From NCBI GenBank assembly GCA_013696665.1, contig JACCYC010000127.1:1-8209 (forward strand): DNA of 8,209 bases. Direction: 5' to 3'. The position numbers and the translations under genes were made by a program. Below are positions 6,262-8,209 of the stretch, in pieces (position 1 is the first letter of the stretch; the number at the start of each line of letters is the position of its first letter). The notes under the pieces were generated by a model. It was given only the letters and a program-made list of their open reading frames with translations. It made no database searches and was not told the origin of the DNA. This stretch comes from Burkholderiaceae bacterium (GTDB lineage Bacteria; Pseudomonadota; Gammaproteobacteria; Burkholderiales; Burkholderiaceae_F).

Positions 6262-6332
6262 TTTTATCGCTCCCGGAAAGTGGTGGGCGAAGTCTGCCTT
6301 CGCTGTGATCGTTCGTCTATGCTGGCCGCAGC
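6262..6332. promoter_or_regulatory. Short divergent region between tctC-like gene and glpK
   Basis: These 71 bp must serve the starts of both genes. A perfect inverted repeat GCGAAG-TCTGC-CTTCGC lies at 6287-6303, and the ribosome site GGGAG of the minus-strand gene lies just left of it. glpK has no visible Shine-Dalgarno. No clear -35/-10 pair was found on either strand. Confidence 0.5.
6287..6303. repeat. Inverted repeat in the glpK/tctC-like divergent region
   Basis: Six-base perfect arms (GCGAAG and CTTCGC) surround TCTGC, a 17-bp symmetric element about 25 bp from the minus-strand start and 29 bp from the glpK start. It could be an operator for a dimeric repressor or a leader-RNA hairpin. 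It does not end in a T run, so it is not a typical terminator. Confidence 0.45.
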
Positions 6333-6336
6333 ATGA
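6319..6336 (+). other. Possible five-codon leader ORF overlapping the glpK start
   Basis: The frame ATG CTG GCC GCA GCA TGA ends in an ATGA overlap with the glpK start codon at 6333. Since glpK lacks a ribosome site, re-initiation after this tiny frame could supply ribosomes. The tiny ORF has no good ribosome site either, and such a short frame can be chance. Confidence 0.15.
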
Positions 6337-7826
6337 CGAAGTTCGTACTGGCACTGGACCAAGGGACGACGAGCTCGCGAGCAATCGTGTTCGACCGCCG
6401 CGGGCGCATCGTTTCCAGCGCGCAGCAGGAGTTCCGGCAGATTTTTCCGCAGCCGGGTTGGGTCGAGCACGATGCTGCCGAAATTTGGTCGGCGCAACTG
6501 CAATGCGCGCAAACCGCACTGCGGCAGGCAGGCGCAAGCGCACGCGACGTTGCCGCAATTGGTGTCACCAATCAGCGCGAGACCACTGTCATCTGGGATC
6601 GCGCCACCGGCACTCCGATCGCGAACGCCATCGTTTGGCAGGATCGCCGTACCGCCGATCGATGCAAAGCCCTGCGCGAGCGCGGCGTCGAATTCCGCGT
6701 TACCCAACAAACCGGGCTGCTGCTCGACCCGTATTTCTCAGCGACCAAGATCGAATGGCTGCTCGACCACGTGCCGGGAGCGCGCGTCCGTGCTGCGCGC
6801 GGCGAATTGGCATTCGGCACGATCGATACGTGGCTGATCTGGAATCTGACCGGGGGCGCCGAGCATGTCACCGACGTCAGTAATGCGTCGCGCACGCTGC
6901 TGCTCGATCTTCACTCGCTTTCGTGGAGCGACGAGCTGCTTGAGTTGTTCAATGTTCCGCGCTCGGTGTTGCCGCGTGTGGCAGCGTCGAGCGAAGTGAT
7001 CGGCGCCACGGTGCCGGAGCTCTTTGGTGAGCCGATCGCGATCGGCGGCATCGTCGGTGATCAGCAGGCCGCGACGTTCGGCCAGGCGTGCTTCGGCATC
7101 GGCATGGCGAAGAACACGATCGGCACTGGCGCTTTCATGCTGATGAATGTAGGCACGCGCCCGCAGGCCTCGGACAACCGGCTGTTGGCAACGGTAGGCT
7201 GGAAGCTGAGCCATCCGATGAGCACGTCGTACATGCTCGAAGGCAGTGTCTTTGTTGCGGGTGCGGTCGTGCAATGGCTGCGTGATGGACTCGGGCTATT
7301 TGCGCATTCGGACGATGTCGAAGCGCTCGCGCGGCAGGTCGAGGATCATGGCGACGTGTTCCTAGTGCCCGGCTTTGCCGGACTCGGTGCGCCGCACTGG
7401 GACGCTGAGGCGCGCGGCGCGATCGTCGGATTGACGCGCGGCACGACCAAGGCGCATATCGCGCGCGCGGCGCTGCAGTCGATCGCGTTCCAGTCGGCCG
7501 ACGTATTGGCAGCGATGCAGCGCGACGCTCATCAGCCGTTGACCGAAGTCAGAGTCGACGGCGGTGCGGCCAAGAACGATCTGTTGTTGCAGTTCCAGGC
7601 AGACATCACCGGTGTACCGGTAGTGCGGCCAGAAGTGACGGAGACTACTGCGCTCGGAGCGGCCTACCTCGCCGGCTTGGCAATGCGTTTCTGGAGCGGA
7701 CTAGACGAAATTTCGAATCTATGGCGCACGGAGCGCCGCTTCGAGCCCGCGATGGAAGCTTCGCAACGCGACGAGTTGATCGCGCGCTGGCACAAGGCGG
7801 TGGAGCGCTCGCGATCTTGGGCGTGA
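6333..7826 (+). CDS. glpK: Glycerol kinase
   Basis: This cytoplasmic FGGY-family kinase phosphorylates glycerol with ATP to sn-glycerol-3-phosphate. It is full length at 497 residues. Visible landmarks are the phosphate loop DQGTTSSRA (9-17), NQRETT with glycerol-contacting Arg82-Glu83 (80-85), Tyr134, GTIDTWLIWNLTGG (162-175), GDQQA with Asp243-Gln244 (242-246), NTIGTGAF (261-268) and DGGAAKND near the C-terminal lobe. The E. coli loop carrying Arg236 for fructose-1,6-bisphosphate inhibition (GGTR) is absent: residues 224-241 read GATVPELFGEPIAIGGIV. The histidine phosphorylated by HPr in Gram-positives is also not apparent. The ATG at 6333 gives the canonical N-terminus but has no Shine-Dalgarno. 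The stop TGA overlaps the start of glpD (GTGA), marking a tight glpKD operon. Confidence 0.98.
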   Translation: MTKFVLALDQGTTSSRAIVFDRRGRIVSSAQQEFRQIFPQPGWVEHDAAEIWSAQLQCAQTALRQAGASARDVAAIGVTNQRETTVIWDRATGTPIANAIVWQDRRTADRCKALRERGVEFRVTQQTGLLLDPYFSATKIEWLLDHVPGARVRAARGELAFGTIDTWLIWNLTGGAEHVTDVSNASRTLLLDLHSLSWSDELLELFNVPRSVLPRVAASSEVIGATVPELFGEPIAIGGIVGDQQAATFGQACFGIGMAKNTIGTGAFMLMNVGTRPQASDNRLLATVGWKLSHPMSTSYMLEGSVFVAGAVVQWLRDGLGLFAHSDDVEALARQVEDHGDVFLVPGFAGLGAPHWDAEARGAIVGLTRGTTKAHIARAALQSIAFQSADVLAAMQRDAHQPLTEVRVDGGAAKNDLLLQFQADITGVPVVRPEVTETTALGAAYLAGLAMRFWSGLDEISNLWRTERRFEPAMEASQRDELIARWHKAVERSRSWA

Positions 7827-8209
7827 TTGCCTCCGCGGTGATCGGGCGTGCGCAGTTGCTCGCTCAGTTGCGGGAGCCCCGCGAGTGGGACGTCGTCGTG
7901 ATTGGCGGCGGAGCAACCGGCCTGGGTATCGCGCTCGATGCAGCGGCGCGCGGCTTTCGCACTGCGCTGATCGAGGCGCGGGACTTCGCAAGCGGAACGT
8001 CGAGTCGAAGCACGAAGCTGATTCACGGGGGTGTGCGCTATCTGGCGCAGGGCAATTTAAACCTCGTACGCGAAGCGCTGTACGAGCGTGCCTTGCTTCT
8101 TAGCAATGCACCCACGCTGGTGCGGCCGCTGAAATTCATCGTGCCGTGTTATCGACCATTCGAGCGCGAGGTCATGCGCATCGGGCTCGGCATTTACGAC
8201 GCTCTTGCA
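7823..8209 (+). CDS. glpD: Glycerol-3-phosphate dehydrogenase (FAD, aerobic type), N-terminal part only
   Basis: This membrane-associated flavoenzyme oxidises glycerol-3-phosphate to dihydroxyacetone phosphate and passes electrons to quinone. The first 129 residues are present and the gene runs off the right edge. The FAD-binding motif is DVVVIGGGATGLGIALD (23-39). The family block GTSSRSTKLIHGGVRYLAQG (58-77) and LVREALYERALLL follow, all typical of GlpD. The GTG at 7823 is chosen because it overlaps the glpK stop as GTGA and leaves 22 residues before the FAD motif, normal for this family. A GTG at 7838 or a TTG at 7817 remains possible. No Shine-Dalgarno is clear, in line with translational coupling to glpK. 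Confidence 0.93.
   Translation, partial: MIASAVIGRAQLLAQLREPREWDVVVIGGGATGLGIALDAAARGFRTALIEARDFASGTSSRSTKLIHGGVRYLAQGNLNLVREALYERALLLSNAPTLVRPLKFIVPCYRPFEREVMRIGLGIYDALA

Noticed and set aside
6262..6558. N-terminal extension of the TctC-like frame to an ATG at 6558
   Set aside because: It would run antisense through glpK, is arginine-rich and would bury the signal peptide. A proper ribosome site and signal peptide start at 6261.
1..8209. CRISPR array, tRNA/rRNA, insertion sequence or phage genes
   Set aside because: No regular short repeats with spacers, no cloverleaf-like sequences, no transposase or integrase motifs and no flanking terminal repeats were seen by eye.

Overview
The window is GC-rich, densely coded DNA. 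It most likely comes from a betaproteobacterium of the Burkholderiales type. That placement is an inference from a Bug/TctC-family periplasmic binding protein without its transporter, a directly abutting glpK-glpD pair, and GlxA/GbdR-type and OpuC-type genes. No marker gene in the window fixes the taxon. There are nine credible protein genes, two of them cut by the window edges. No RNA genes, insertion sequences or CRISPR arrays were seen.

Bases 1-2279 (minus strand) hold a compact ABC importer operon of the OpuC/OsmU (YehYXW) class: permease, ATPase with a C-terminal CBS-like region, then a second permease running off the left edge. Such systems import glycine betaine, choline or related compatible solutes. 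No substrate-binding protein is visible; it may lie beyond the left edge.

Bases 2280-2516 are a divergent control region. It contains a near-perfect 15-bp direct repeat and a short palindrome. To its right (2517-3572, plus) lies a betaine-homocysteine methyltransferase-like gene. It ends 5 bp from the end of a convergent two-gene minus-strand unit: a GlxA-family AraC regulator (3964-5028, resembling GbdR) overlapping by ATGA a GFA-family zinc protein (3578-3967). Together, 1-5028 reads as a betaine-type solute module: import, methyl transfer to homocysteine, a regulator of the type that senses betaine or dimethylglycine, and a possible formaldehyde-handling protein for the one-carbon units released by later demethylation. 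The pathway link is inference.

Bases 5029-5271 are non-coding and rich in inverted repeats. Bases 5272-6261 (minus) encode an orphan TctC/Bug solute-binding protein. It diverges over 71 bp from glycerol kinase (glpK, 6333-7826), which overlaps the start of glycerol-3-phosphate dehydrogenase (glpD, 7823 onward, truncated by the right edge) by GTGA. The last two form the aerobic glycerol catabolic route: glycerol to glycerol-3-phosphate to dihydroxyacetone phosphate.

Nothing in the window is clearly a new kind of system. The most useful leads are the betaine module as a unit, the altered betaine-site residues in the methyltransferase, and the repeat structures in the two larger intergenic regions.
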